From contig NZ_MLYO01000032.1 in the NCBI RefSeq assembly GCF_001866665.1, positions 62,001 to 126,000 of the forward strand: DNA of 64,000 nucleotides. Reading direction: 5' to 3'. A program made the translations under genes and the position numbers. The notes under the pieces are model-generated. The model ran no database searches and was not told the origin of the DNA. It saw only the letters and a list, made by a program, of their open reading frames with translations. The stretch is from Streptomyces monashensis. GTDB taxonomy: Bacteria; Actinomycetota; Actinomycetes; Streptomycetales; Streptomycetaceae. Shown piece after piece: positions 34,390-43,396 of the stretch; within the stretch, counting starts at the first letter, position 1, and each line of letters opens with the position of its first letter.

Positions 34390-35793
34390 ATGAACGTCGT
34401 GGCAGCCGCGGACAAGGCGAGTGGTCGGGGCGGCGGTGCGGCCCGCGTCGGCGGAGCCGCCCGCTCTGTCGGGCGTGCCCTGCATTTTCCCGTCACCGGT
34501 GCCGCGCGCGGCATCCGCCGGGCCACGCACGCCCAGGGCGCGGGCGAGTCCGGGCTGGGCAAGCTGATCGAGCTGCACGCGGTGAACGGCGCGGGCGACG
34601 TGATGGTCACCGTGGCGCTCGCCTCCACCGTGTTCTTCTCCGTGCCCACCGACGAGGCACGCGGGCGTGTCGCGCTGTACCTCGCCATCACCATGGCGCC
34701 CTTCACCGTCCTCGCCCCGGTCATCGGCCCGCTCCTGGACCGGCTGCCGCACGGGCGGCGCGCCGCGATGGCCGCGGCCATGCTGGCCCGCGCCCTGCTC
34801 GCGCTGATCATCTCGGGCGCGGTGGCGAGCGGCGGCCTGGAGCTGTACCCGGCCGCGCTGGGCGTGCTGGTCGCGTCCAAGGCGTACGGCGTGGTCCGCA
34901 GCGCCGTCGTACCGCGGCTGCTGCCGCCCCGGTTCTCGCTCGTGAAGGCCAACTCCCGGGTCACCCTCGCCGGTCTGCTGGCCACCGGCGCCGCCGCGCC
35001 GGTCGCGGCGGGGCTGCACAGGATCGGGGATCCCTGGCCGCTCTACGGCGCCTTCGTGATCTTCGTCGCGGGGACGTTCCTGTCGTTCACGCTGCCACCC
35101 AAGGTGGACTCGGCCAAGGGCGAGGACCGGGCGCTGCTCGCGGCCGACGAGGAGCATCTGCGCGGGCCGCTCAGGAACCAGCGGGCGAAGCGGCCGGGGC
35201 TGCGGACCGTGGGCCCCGCCGTCACGCACGCGCTCGGTGCCAACGCCGCCCTGCGCTGCCTGTCCGGCTTCCTGATCTTCTTCCTCGCCTTCCTGCTCCG
35301 CGAGCACCCGCTGACCGGGGAGAGCGCGGCGGTCTCGCTGGGCATCGTCGGCGTCGCCGCCGGCGTGGGCAACGCCCTCGGGACGGCGGTCGGGAACTGG
35401 CTGAGATCGCGCGCACCGGAGATCATCATCGTGTCCGTCGTCGCCGTGGTGCTCGGCACGGCGGTCGTGGCCGCCGTGTTCTTCGGCGCGTTCCTGGTGG
35501 CCTGCCTCGCCGCGGTCGCCGGGTTCGCCCAGGCGCTCGCCAAGCTGGCCCTGGACGCGCTGATCCAGCGGGACGTGCCCGAGCAGGTGCGCACCTCCGC
35601 CTTCGCCCGCTCCGAGACGCTGCTCCAGATGGCCTGGGTGTTCGGCGGCGCGGTCGGCATCGTGCTGCCGCTCGACGGCACCGTCGGCCTGCTCGTCGGC
35701 GCCGCGTTCGTCGCCGTCGGATGGCTCACCACGCTCCGGGGACTGCTCGCCTCCGCCCGCCACGGGGGCCGCCCCAGAGCCCGCGTGGCGTAA
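34390..35793 (+). CDS. MFS transporter
   Basis: 467 residues, about 12 membrane helices after a hydrophilic N-terminus. MFS loop motif is PLLDRLPHGRRAAM. Cytoplasmic central loop around residues 230-270 is rich in charged residues. It opens a rightward gene block ending with mqnD but has 62 bases before the next gene. Substrate unknown. Confidence 0.88.
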   Translation: MNVVAAADKASGRGGGAARVGGAARSVGRALHFPVTGAARGIRRATHAQGAGESGLGKLIELHAVNGAGDVMVTVALASTVFFSVPTDEARGRVALYLAITMAPFTVLAPVIGPLLDRLPHGRRAAMAAAMLARALLALIISGAVASGGLELYPAALGVLVASKAYGVVRSAVVPRLLPPRFSLVKANSRVTLAGLLATGAAAPVAAGLHRIGDPWPLYGAFVIFVAGTFLSFTLPPKVDSAKGEDRALLAADEEHLRGPLRNQRAKRPGLRTVGPAVTHALGANAALRCLSGFLIFFLAFLLREHPLTGESAAVSLGIVGVAAGVGNALGTAVGNWLRSRAPEIIIVSVVAVVLGTAVVAAVFFGAFLVACLAAVAGFAQALAKLALDALIQRDVPEQVRTSAFARSETLLQMAWVFGGAVGIVLPLDGTVGLLVGAAFVAVGWLTTLRGLLASARHGGRPRARVA

Positions 35794-35843
35794 CGAACCG
35801 GGCACGCCGTACCCCACGTGGCCGGACGGCTCCGGGCGCCCGA

Positions 35844-35849
35844 TAGCCT
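35844..35849 (+). promoter_or_regulatory. TAGCCT -10 box of the DUF2771 lipoprotein gene
   Basis: Ends 6 bases before ATG 35856 with no ribosome binding site, so a leaderless mRNA is likely. Confidence 0.45.
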
Positions 35850-35855
35850 TCGGCC

Positions 35856-36335
35856 ATGACCACGCTGCAATCCGCTTCGCGACGCCGCCGCGCCGTCGCC
35901 GCCGCCGGCGCCGTTTCCGCCGGACTGCTTCTGCTGTCTGCCTGCGAGAAGCCGACGCCCGTCGCCACCGTCACCGTCGGCCGGAGTTCGGTCAACTCCG
36001 AGGCGCTCTGCTACAACGACGGCAACGCGCTGGACGCCAAGACGCTGGCGAAGTGCGCCAAGAACATCAACGACGTCAAGTCGATCACGGTCGACACGGA
36101 CGACACCGTCCGCTTCGGCGTCGACCCGAAGATCGCCGACGCGGGCTGGGTCATCCTGGTGAACGGCCGCCAGTTCACCGACTCCAGCAAGAAGACGTAC
36201 CGCACGATCCCGGGCAGCGCGTTCTTCAACGCCCAGTACGGCACCCAGGGCGACACCAACACGGTCTCCATCCAGATGGGCGCCACCAGCCCCGGCAAGG
36301 GTCTGTGGGCCTTCAAGCTGAAGAAGGCCTCCTGA
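35856..36335 (+). CDS. DUF2771 lipoprotein
   Basis: 159 residues. Arg-rich N-terminus, hydrophobic stretch and lipobox LLSAC place it as a membrane-anchored lipoprotein on the outer face. Mature part has two Cys (SEALCYND, LAKCAKN) and a beta-rich C-terminal half. Unknown function. Its stop overlaps the start region of mqnB, so the two are probably co-translated; whether it serves menaquinone metabolism is not known. Confidence 0.9.
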   Translation: MTTLQSASRRRRAVAAAGAVSAGLLLLSACEKPTPVATVTVGRSSVNSEALCYNDGNALDAKTLAKCAKNINDVKSITVDTDDTVRFGVDPKIADAGWVILVNGRQFTDSSKKTYRTIPGSAFFNAQYGTQGDTNTVSIQMGATSPGKGLWAFKLKKAS

Positions 36336-37084
36336 CCCCGTCGTCCGCGTCCCGCGCACGCGTCCTCGTCGCCACCGCCGTCCCCGCCGAACGGGACGCG
36401 GTGGCACGGGCGTTCTCCCCGCCGGACTCCCCTGACGAGCGCGTCGGCCTGCCCGGCGTGGAGCTGACGCGTACGGCGCGTGCGGCCGGAGTCCGGGACC
36501 TGCTCGCCGCCGGTGTCGGCCCGGCGCGCGCCGCCGCCTCCGTCGCCGCCGCGCTCACCGCGGCCCGGCTCGCCGGCACCCCCTACGACCTGGTCGTCTC
36601 GGCCGGGATCGGCGGCGGCTTCGCGCCCGACGCCCCCGTCGGCTCGCTCGTCGTCGCCGACCGGATCACCGTCGCCGACCTGGGCGCACAGACCGCCGAC
36701 GGCTTCCTCCCGGTCACCGAACTGGGCTTCGGCACCATCCACCACGACCCGCCGAGATCACTCGTACGGGTTGCGTGCCAGGCCACCGGCGCCCGCGCCG
36801 GCACGATCCTCACCGTCTCCACCGTCACCGGCACCGCCGCCCGCGCCGCCGAGCTGCGCACCCGGCACCCCTGCGCGCTCGCCGAGGGCATGGAGGGCTT
36901 CGGGGTGGCGGAGGCGGCCGACGCGCACGGGACGGCCGTCCTGGAGATCCGCGCGGTCTCCAACCCGGTCGGCCCGCGCGACCGCGCCGCGTGGCGCATC
37001 GGCGACGCCCTCGCCGCCCTCACCGAGGCGTTCGGGAAGCTCGCCCCCGCATTGGAGAGTTGGAACCGACATGACGACCAGTGA
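36305..37084 (+). CDS. mqnB: Futalosine hydrolase
   Basis: Cleaves futalosine to hypoxanthine and dehypoxanthine futalosine in the futalosine menaquinone pathway. Nucleoside-phosphorylase fold: RVLVATAVPAERDAV, SAGIGGGFAP, and ALAEGMEGFGVAEAA with the catalytic acid. No ATG lies near the expected N-terminus: the options are GTG 36305 (AAGGG close by) or CTG 36332, which overlaps the lipoprotein stop as CTGA. GTG 36305 is listed (259 residues); CTG would give 250. Overlaps mqnD by 14 bases. Confidence 0.88.
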   Translation: MGLQAEEGLLTPSSASRARVLVATAVPAERDAVARAFSPPDSPDERVGLPGVELTRTARAAGVRDLLAAGVGPARAAASVAAALTAARLAGTPYDLVVSAGIGGGFAPDAPVGSLVVADRITVADLGAQTADGFLPVTELGFGTIHHDPPRSLVRVACQATGARAGTILTVSTVTGTAARAAELRTRHPCALAEGMEGFGVAEAADAHGTAVLEIRAVSNPVGPRDRAAWRIGDALAALTEAFGKLAPALESWNRHDDQ

Positions 37085-37931
37085 GCAGCAGCAGACGCTG
37101 AAGATCGCGTACTCCCCCTGTCCGAACGACACCTTCGTCTTCGACGCCCTCGCCCACGGCCGCGTCCCCGGCGCGCCCGCGCTGGACGTGACGTTCGCCG
37201 ACATCGACATCACCAACGGCATGGCCGAGCGCGGCGAGTTCGACGTGCTGAAGGTGTCGTACGCCGTCCTGCCGTATGTCCTCGACGAGTACGCCCTGCT
37301 GCCGTGCGGCGGCGCGCTGGGCCGGGGCTGCGGGCCGCTGGTGCTCACGCGTGAGGCGCACGCGGACCTGACGGGCCGCACGGTCGCGGTCCCGAGCGAG
37401 AAGTCGACGGCGTACCTGCTCTTCCGCCTCTGGGCGGCCGACACGCTCCCGGGCGGGGTCGGCGAGATCGTGGTCATGCCGTTCCACGAGATCATGCCGG
37501 CCGTGCGGGACGGCAAGGTGGACGCCGGACTGGTCATCCACGAGGCCCGCTTCACCTACCAGAACTACGGGCTGCACAAGCTCGCCGACATGGGCGAGCA
37601 CTGGGAGCACACCACCGGGCTGCCCATCCCGCTGGGCGCGATCATCGCCAAGCGCTCGCTGGGCGCGGACACCCTGACCCGGCTCGCCGAGTCCGTGCGC
37701 ACCTCCGTACGGACCGCCTGGGACGACCCCGAGGCCTCCCGGCCGTACGTCATGGCCCACGCCCAGGAGATGGACCCGGCCGTCGCCGACCAGCACATCG
37801 GCCTCTACGTCAACGAGTTCACCGCCGGCCTCGGCGAGGACGGCTACGCGGCGGTCCGCGGCCTGCTCACACGTGCGGCGGCCGAGGGGCTCGTTCCGCC
37901 CCTCGGCCCGGACGCTCTCGCTTTTCCCTGA
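37071..37931 (+). CDS. mqnD: 1,4-dihydroxy-6-naphthoate synthase
   Basis: 286 residues; converts cyclic dehypoxanthine futalosine to 1,4-dihydroxy-6-naphthoate, the last known step before prenylation. Family marks: KIAYSPCPNDTFVFDAL, DVLKVSYAVLPYVLDEYALLPCGGALGRG and IHEARFTYQNYGLHKLAD (catalytic His). ATG 37071 follows GGAG. With mqnB it makes a two-gene piece of the pathway; mqnA and mqnC are not in this window. Confidence 0.95.
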   Translation: MTTSEQQQTLKIAYSPCPNDTFVFDALAHGRVPGAPALDVTFADIDITNGMAERGEFDVLKVSYAVLPYVLDEYALLPCGGALGRGCGPLVLTREAHADLTGRTVAVPSEKSTAYLLFRLWAADTLPGGVGEIVVMPFHEIMPAVRDGKVDAGLVIHEARFTYQNYGLHKLADMGEHWEHTTGLPIPLGAIIAKRSLGADTLTRLAESVRTSVRTAWDDPEASRPYVMAHAQEMDPAVADQHIGLYVNEFTAGLGEDGYAAVRGLLTRAAAEGLVPPLGPDALAFP

Positions 37932-37946
37932 GGTCTCCCCGAGGTC

Positions 37947-38330
37947 TCACACGTCCAGCTGGTCGGCGACCGCGCGGAGCAGGCCGGCGATCTTCTTGCC
38001 GGAGACCTTGTCCGGGTAACGGCCCTTCTCGAGCATCGGCGTGATGTTCTCCAGAAGGGTCGTCAGGTCCTGCACGATCGAGGCCAGTTCGTCCGGTTTC
38101 CTGCGCTGGGCCGCCGCGACCGACGGCGTCGGGTCGAGGACCGTCACCGAGAGCGCCTGGTCACCGCGCTGACCGGCGACGACGCCGAACTCCACGCGCT
38201 GTCCCGGCTTGAGTACGTCGACTCCGTCGGGGAGAACCGAGGAATGGACGAAGACGTCACCGCCGTCGTCGCGGGAGAGAAAGCCGAAGCCCTTCTCGCT
38301 GTTGAACCACTTGACCTTGCCGGTAGGCAC
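37947..38330 (-). CDS. Cold-shock-domain protein with C-terminal extension
   Basis: 127 residues. The cold-shock domain (1-66) has RNP1 KGFGFLSR and RNP2 VFVHSSV, binding single-stranded RNA/DNA. A further 60-residue helical tail (SIVQDLTTLLENITPMLEKGRYPDKVSGKKIAGLL) is present, as in the longer actinobacterial cold-shock proteins. Start GTG 38330. The 190-base leader has repeats that might act in cold control. Confidence 0.93.
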   Translation of the reverse strand: MPTGKVKWFNSEKGFGFLSRDDGGDVFVHSSVLPDGVDVLKPGQRVEFGVVAGQRGDQALSVTVLDPTPSVAAAQRRKPDELASIVQDLTTLLENITPMLEKGRYPDKVSGKKIAGLLRAVADQLDV

Positions 38331-38394
38331 GTCTGTCCTCGTCCTCGTATGTCGTCGGGAAAACTACTTCGGAAACGGCTCTCGATAGCAAGCG

Positions 38395-38416
38395 AGCGGG
38401 TCGACCGTGACCCGCT
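38395..38416. promoter_or_regulatory. Inverted repeat AGCGGGTC-N6-GACCCGCT in the cold-shock leader
   Basis: Perfect 8-base arms, followed by the repeated words GCTACC and GATA/CCAAG (38416-38445). It lies 65 bases upstream of the cold-shock gene, either as an operator or as an mRNA leader stem. Confidence 0.45.
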
Positions 38417-38504
38417 GCTACCTAGCGATACCAAGTGCTACCAAGGCTAATGCTCTTCAGGCGGGTGACAAGACGCCCCCCGGTTGTTCACCGTGGCTGG
38501 GAAC

Positions 38505-38510
38505 TACCCT
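38505..38510 (+). promoter_or_regulatory. TACCCT -10 box of the small membrane protein gene
   Basis: Ends 6 bases before GTG 38517; no Shine-Dalgarno, so leaderless expression is likely. Confidence 0.45.
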
Positions 38511-38516
38511 GGTCCG

Positions 38517-38774
38517 GTGCGTGACAAAACCCAAGCGAATTCCGCCGGGCCCGGCGACCGACTGATCCGTGCCGGTGCCGTCGTGTTCTTCATCGGCGCG
38601 CTGGCCACCCTCGTCACGGTGACCCCGCTGTTCCTCGGCGCGACGCCCTTCCCGACCTACATGTACCTGCTGAGCATGCTCATGGGCGTCGGCTTCCTGC
38701 TCGCCGGCGCCGGTCTGGTGCGGTCGGTGGCGGTCGGCCGGCGTCAGGCGCGGGCCGCGGCCGCCGAACGGTAG
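38517..38774 (+). CDS. Small two-helix membrane protein
   Basis: 85 residues. Two hydrophobic helices (AGAVVFFIGALATLVTV and YLLSMLMGVGFLLAGAGLV) with short polar ends, an integral membrane protein of unknown function. GTG 38517 chosen by the leaderless promoter; an upstream ATG 38484 would place the -10 box inside the coding region. Overlaps the convergent HAD gene by 31 bases. Confidence 0.78.
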   Translation: MRDKTQANSAGPGDRLIRAGAVVFFIGALATLVTVTPLFLGATPFPTYMYLLSMLMGVGFLLAGAGLVRSVAVGRRQARAAAAER

Positions 38775-39367
38775 CCGTCGAACCACCCCGGGAACGCGGA
38801 CAGGTCGTCCAGGACGACGTCCGCGCCCGCGGCGCGCAGTTCCTCCGCCGAGCAGGGCCCCGTGGCCACGGCGAGGGACAACGCGTCCGCCGTGCGCGCC
38901 CCGCGCACGTCCCCGGTGTGGTCACCGACGTACACATGCGCTCCGTACTCGCGCAGCGCCTGCGCCTTCTGCTCGGCCCACAGGTCGCCCACGACCACGT
39001 CGGGCTCGATGCCGAGGTGCGCGAGGTGCAGCTTGGCGTTCGGCTCGAACTTCGCCGTGACGACCAGCGTCCGCCCGCCGGCCGCCCGTACGGCCTCTAT
39101 CGCTTCCCTCGCACCGTCCATGGCGGGGGTCGCGGCGATGGCGATCGCCGGGTACATCTCGCGGTACAGGTCCGCCATCGCCGGGATCCGCTCCTCGGGG
39201 AACCAGTTGACCAGCTCCTCCGCGAGCGGCGGCCCGAGCCGCGTCACCGCCAGGTCGGCGTCGATGTACGTCCCGGTCCGCTCCGCCAGCGCCAGGTAGC
39301 AGGCACGGATACCCGGGCGGGAGTCGATGAGGGTCATGTCGAGGTCGAAGCCGACGGTGAGAGTCAT
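38744..39367 (-). CDS. HAD-superfamily phosphatase
   Basis: 207 residues. Motif I is GFDLDMTLIDS, motif II Thr in LVVTAKFEPNAK, motif III/IV YVGDHTGDVRGA. It resembles phosphoglycolate-phosphatase-like HAD-IA hydrolases. ATG 39367 lies 7 bases after CACAAT, a possible -10 box, so it may be leaderless; ATG 39376 is an alternative. Substrate unknown. Confidence 0.9.
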   Translation of the reverse strand: MTLTVGFDLDMTLIDSRPGIRACYLALAERTGTYIDADLAVTRLGPPLAEELVNWFPEERIPAMADLYREMYPAIAIAATPAMDGAREAIEAVRAAGGRTLVVTAKFEPNAKLHLAHLGIEPDVVVGDLWAEQKAQALREYGAHVYVGDHTGDVRGARTADALSLAVATGPCSAEELRAAGADVVLDDLSAFPGWFDGYRSAAAARA

Positions 39368-39417
39368 ACCGCCCATTGTGCCGGGTGCGTACGAGCGCCC
39401 CGGAGGGGCGAGGCGCC

Positions 39418-40491
39418 TCACCCGCGCCGCTGCGACCGCCACACCAGGAACAACGCCGACGCGATCGCCGCACCCCGCACCACCCACGGCCACGTCCCCG
39501 CGACCGCGTCCGCCATGTGTCCCTGCGCGATCGGCCGACCCCAGCGGCCGTCCTGCCGACCCCACAACCACACCAGGCCCGCCGCCACCGCCGCGCCGGG
39601 CAGGATCATCACGGCCGTCTTGGTCTCCGCGGCGGTCAGCCTGCGGGAGCCGTAGGCGATCACCCAGCCGAGCAGCAGCGCGAACCAGTTGCCGAGCACC
39701 GCGCCGGCGACCAGCGCGGCGGCGGCCAGCAGCAGGAGGGGGTTGGTCCAGCCGGCGGCGGGGCCCAGGGGCAGCAGGCGGCGGCGCCCGGCGGACGCGT
39801 CCTCCTCGGCGGCGTCCGGCGCCGCCCCGGCCTCTGCCCCGGCCGCCTCGTTCTCCGGTTTCTCCGGCTTCTCGGCCGCCGTCTCCCGCTGCGGCCGCCG
39901 CAGCATCTCCGGGATCTCCACACCGCCCACGAACCCCGGCACGGAGTCGGTCCCGGCCCCGCCGAAGGGGGTGTCGCCGGTGCGCCACCAGTCGGGCCGG
40001 GGGAGGTCGTCACCGAAGTCGTACGCCGGGCCGGGGCGTGCCGGGGACGGCGCGTCACGCGGGACGGACGGGCCCGCGGGCTCGGGGTCCGCGGGGCGGG
40101 GGCGGGAACGGGGACGGGGTACGACCCGGCGCAGGCCCTTGGGCCGCCCCGCGCCGTCGTCGGCATCCCCCTCCGCCGGCTTCGCGGGCCGCTTCCGCTC
40201 GCGCGGCGCGGGCTGTACGGGTACGGCGGCGGCGGGCGGCTGCGGCATACCGCCGGTGCCGGACGTGCCGCCCGCCGCCTCGACCACGTCGTCGGGGCTG
40301 CCGAGCCGGTCCAGGATGCGGCGGACGGCGGCGGGCGAGTCCACCGTCACCCTGGCCCGGTGCCGGTCGATCTCGTTGCGCAGCTCCGAGACCAGCCGCA
40401 TGCGCGTGGACGACGGCAACTGCCGTTGCTGAGCGATGTCTCCGACACGGCTCAGGTACTCGTAGACGACCTTGTCACTCTCGATCCCCAA
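39418..40491 (-). CDS. Conserved membrane protein, C-terminal helices
   Basis: 357 residues. The N-terminal 70 residues are helical (IESDKVVYEYLSRVGDIAQQ), typical of this Streptomyces family. The centre (about 90-250) is disordered, rich in Pro/Arg/Glu. About four membrane segments lie at the end. The TTG start at 40491 is backed by GGAGGGG at proper spacing, whereas upstream in-frame codons have none. Function unknown. Confidence 0.82.
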   Translation of the reverse strand: MGIESDKVVYEYLSRVGDIAQQRQLPSSTRMRLVSELRNEIDRHRARVTVDSPAAVRRILDRLGSPDDVVEAAGGTSGTGGMPQPPAAAVPVQPAPRERKRPAKPAEGDADDGAGRPKGLRRVVPRPRSRPRPADPEPAGPSVPRDAPSPARPGPAYDFGDDLPRPDWWRTGDTPFGGAGTDSVPGFVGGVEIPEMLRRPQRETAAEKPEKPENEAAGAEAGAAPDAAEEDASAGRRRLLPLGPAAGWTNPLLLLAAAALVAGAVLGNWFALLLGWVIAYGSRRLTAAETKTAVMILPGAAVAAGLVWLWGRQDGRWGRPIAQGHMADAVAGTWPWVVRGAAIASALFLVWRSQRRG

Positions 40492-40588
40492 CGGAACCCC
40501 TCCGGGGCGACGGTGTGGAAACCCCGCTGAGGACGGTACCGCCTGGCCGCCCTCCCCCGACTCACTCGGCGGGAACGGACGCACCCGC

Positions 40589-40594
40589 TACCGT
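40589..40594 (+). promoter_or_regulatory. TACCGT -10 box, leaderless promoter of the helicase-associated gene
   Basis: Ends 7 bases before ATG 40602, the same TACCGT-N7-ATG arrangement as at 25455. Confidence 0.5.
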
Positions 40595-40601
40595 GGGTCA
40601 G

Positions 40602-43166
40602 ATGAGCCAAGCGGCCCGACCAGCTCCCCGTTCCCTCGCGGAAGCGTTGCGCGCCAGGGACGACTCCTCGCTGTCCGCGCTCCTGCGCAGCCGGCCCGAT
40701 CTCATCACGCCCGTGCCGACCGACCTCACCCAGCTCGCGACCCGGGCCGGCACCCGCGCCTCGGTGCTGCGCGCGCTGGAGCGGCTGGACCGGTTCGCGC
40801 TGCAGACCGCGGAGGCGCTGGCCGTGGCCCCGGAACCGGCGTCGTACGCCACCCTGCTCGGGCTGATGGCGGGCGACGCGGCCGACGAGAGCGTGACCGC
40901 CGCGCTGCCGAGGGCCGTCGCCACCCTGCGCGAGCAGGCCCTGGTGTGGGGCGACGACGAGCGGCTGCGGCTCGTGCGCACCGCCCGTGAACTCCTCGCC
41001 CCCGCCCCGCAGCACCCCTCCCCGACCGGGCTCGGCCCGTCCGTGCAGGAGGCGACGTCGGGCATGTCGCCGGGCCGGATACAGGAGATCGTGACGACGG
41101 CCGGGCTGCCGTCGACCCACGACGCCGTGTCCGCCGTGACCGCGCTCACCGCGCTGTTCGGCCACCGCAAGAAGATGGCCAAGCTGCTCGCCGGGGCCCC
41201 GGACGCCGCCCTCGACGTGCTGCACCGGCTGGTGTGGGGGCCGCCGTACGGGCAGGTCACCGCCGATCCGGCCGCCCATCTGCGCTGGCTGCTGGACCGG
41301 GGCCTGCTGCTGCCGACCGCCCCCGGCACGGTCGTGCTCCCACGCGAGGTGGCCCTGCATCTGCGCGAGGGCCGGGCCCACCGCACACCGGAGCCGCTGC
41401 CGCCCGCCGTCGAACCGGCCGCCGCCCACAGCCCGCAGGTGGTGGACGCGACGGCGGCCGGGCAGGCGTACACCGCGCTCGCCACCGTCGAGGAGCTGCT
41501 GAAGGACTGGGACGAGGGCGGCCCGGGCGTGCTGCGGGCCGGCGGGCTGAGCGTGCGCGATCTGAAGCGGACGGCCGTCGCCCTGGACGTCTCCGAGCCG
41601 GTCGCCGCGTTCTGGGTGGAGCTGGCGTACGCGGCCGGTCTGATCGCCTCCGACGGCGAGGCCGACGAGCGGTACGCGGCCACGCCCGGCTACGACGAGT
41701 GGCTGGAGCGGCCCGCCGCCGAGCGCTGGACCCGCCTCGCGGAGGCCTGGCTCGCGGGCACCCGGACGCCGGGGCTGGTCGGCGGGCGGGACGCGAAGGA
41801 CCGTACGCTCTCCGCGCTCGGCCCGGGCCTGGACCGCTCGGCCGCCGCCGAGGTACGGCACCGGGTACTGACCCTGCTGGCCGGGCTGCCGACCGGCACG
41901 GCGCCGGACACCGGGTCGGTCCTGGACCGGCTGGGCTGGGAGCGGCCGCTGCGCGGGCCCCGGCAGGAGGACGGCGAGGAGGACCTGCGCTCCCGGCTGG
42001 CCCGCTGGACCCTGTCGGAGGCGGAACTGCTGGGGATCACGGGACGGGGCGCGCTGTCGGCACAGGGGCGCGCGCTGCTCGGCGCACCGGCGCCGCCGCC
42101 CGCCCCGGTCGCCGAGAATCCGGCGGGCCCGGGCGCCAAGCTGCCGGTCCACCACCACGCGCCCGGCCCCGCCCCGGCGCCGCTCTCCCCCGCCGAGCAG
42201 GCGGCGGCGACGGCGGCCGCCGCCCGCGTCCTCGCCCCGCTGCTGCCCGAACCCCTGGACCACGTCCTGCTCCAGGCCGACCTGACGGCGGTGGCGCCGG
42301 GCCCGCTCCAGCGGCCGCTCGCCGACACGCTGGACGTGCTCGCGGACGTCGAGTCCAAGGGCGGGGCGACGGTCTACCGCTTCACGCCCGCCTCGGTGCG
42401 CCGCGCCCTGGACGCCGGCCGGACCGCCTCCGACCTGCACGCCTTCCTCACCGAGCACTCCCGTACGCCGGTCCCGCAGCCGCTCACCTATCTGATCGAC
42501 GACGTGGCCCGCAAGCACGGCCATCTGCGGGTCGGCGCGGCCTCGGCGTACGTCCGCTGCGACGACGACGCCCTGCTGAACGAGATCCTGGCCGACAAGC
42601 GCGCCGCCGGTCTGCGGCTGCGCCGGCTGGCCCCGACCGTGCTGGCCGCCCAGTCCGACCCGGCGGCCCTGCTGGAAGGCCTGCGCGCGATGGGCTTCGC
42701 ACCGGCCGCCGAGTCCGCCGAGGGCGACGTCCTGATCGCCCGCGCCCACGCCCACCGCACCCCGCCGCGCACGGCACCCGAGCCGGTCCCGGACGGCCCG
42801 CCGCCGCCCGACGCCACGCTCCTCACGGCGGCGATCCGCGCGATCCGCGCGGGCGACCTGGCGGCCACCGCCCCGCGCAAGCCCGCCGGTTCCGAGCCCG
42901 GGACCGGGAGCAGGGCCCCGCTGGCGGGCGGCGAGCTGCCGCGCACCTCCTCCGCCGAGACCCTGGCCACCATGCAGGCCGCCGTCCTGACCGGCGAATC
43001 CCTCTGGATCGGCTACGTCAACGCCGAGGGCTCGGCCAGCCAGCGCGTCATCGCCCCGGTCCGCGTCGAGGGCGGCTTCGTCACGGCCTACGACCACACG
43101 GCGGACGAGGTCCGGACGTATCCGCTGCACCGGATCACGGGGGTGGCGGAGCTGGCGGAGGACTGA
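40602..43166 (+). CDS. Helicase-associated (XPB/Ssl2-like C3) protein with C-terminal WYL-like domain
   Basis: 854 residues. N-terminal wHTH-like parts (LATRAGTRASVLRALERLD), a helicase-C3/XPB-N type region around residues 540-720 (DHVLLQADLTAVAPGPL, then HLRVGAASAYVRCDDDALL), and a final domain of about 65 residues (SLWIGYVNAEG, IAPVRVEGGFVTAYD, TYPLHRITGV) that matches the WYL pattern. No Walker motifs are seen. Such proteins accompany XPB helicases in actinobacteria. Here XPB lies 1.4 kb downstream, with an XRE-DUF397 pair on the other strand between. Confidence 0.85.
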   Translation: MSQAARPAPRSLAEALRARDDSSLSALLRSRPDLITPVPTDLTQLATRAGTRASVLRALERLDRFALQTAEALAVAPEPASYATLLGLMAGDAADESVTAALPRAVATLREQALVWGDDERLRLVRTARELLAPAPQHPSPTGLGPSVQEATSGMSPGRIQEIVTTAGLPSTHDAVSAVTALTALFGHRKKMAKLLAGAPDAALDVLHRLVWGPPYGQVTADPAAHLRWLLDRGLLLPTAPGTVVLPREVALHLREGRAHRTPEPLPPAVEPAAAHSPQVVDATAAGQAYTALATVEELLKDWDEGGPGVLRAGGLSVRDLKRTAVALDVSEPVAAFWVELAYAAGLIASDGEADERYAATPGYDEWLERPAAERWTRLAEAWLAGTRTPGLVGGRDAKDRTLSALGPGLDRSAAAEVRHRVLTLLAGLPTGTAPDTGSVLDRLGWERPLRGPRQEDGEEDLRSRLARWTLSEAELLGITGRGALSAQGRALLGAPAPPPAPVAENPAGPGAKLPVHHHAPGPAPAPLSPAEQAAATAAAARVLAPLLPEPLDHVLLQADLTAVAPGPLQRPLADTLDVLADVESKGGATVYRFTPASVRRALDAGRTASDLHAFLTEHSRTPVPQPLTYLIDDVARKHGHLRVGAASAYVRCDDDALLNEILADKRAAGLRLRRLAPTVLAAQSDPAALLEGLRAMGFAPAAESAEGDVLIARAHAHRTPPRTAPEPVPDGPPPPDATLLTAAIRAIRAGDLAATAPRKPAGSEPGTGSRAPLAGGELPRTSSAETLATMQAAVLTGESLWIGYVNAEGSASQRVIAPVRVEGGFVTAYDHTADEVRTYPLHRITGVAELAED

Positions 43167-43180
43167 CCCCGGCCCGCGGC

Positions 43181-43396
43181 TCAGCCCTTGAGCCTGCCGC
43201 CCTTGACGGCGGCGACGAACGAAGCCCAGCTGTCGGCCGGGAAGACAAGGGCCGGGCCGTGCGGCGCCTTGCTGTCGCGGACGGGGATGACGGCGGGGAA
43301 GTCGTGGGCTACCTCGATGCAGTTGCCGGCGCCTCCGTCGCTGTAGCTGGACTTGCGCCACGAAGCAACTCTCAGGTCGATGCCAGGGGATCGCAT
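43181..43396 (-). CDS. DUF397 protein
   Basis: 71 residues. Core WRKSSYSDGGAGNCIEVAHDF, PVRDSKAPHG and WASFVAAVKGG. ATG 43396 overlaps the preceding XRE gene by 25 bases. It sits only 15 bases past the helicase-associated gene stop, so the module has been placed tightly between the XPB partner genes. Confidence 0.9.
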   Translation of the reverse strand: MRSPGIDLRVASWRKSSYSDGGAGNCIEVAHDFPAVIPVRDSKAPHGPALVFPADSWASFVAAVKGGRLKG

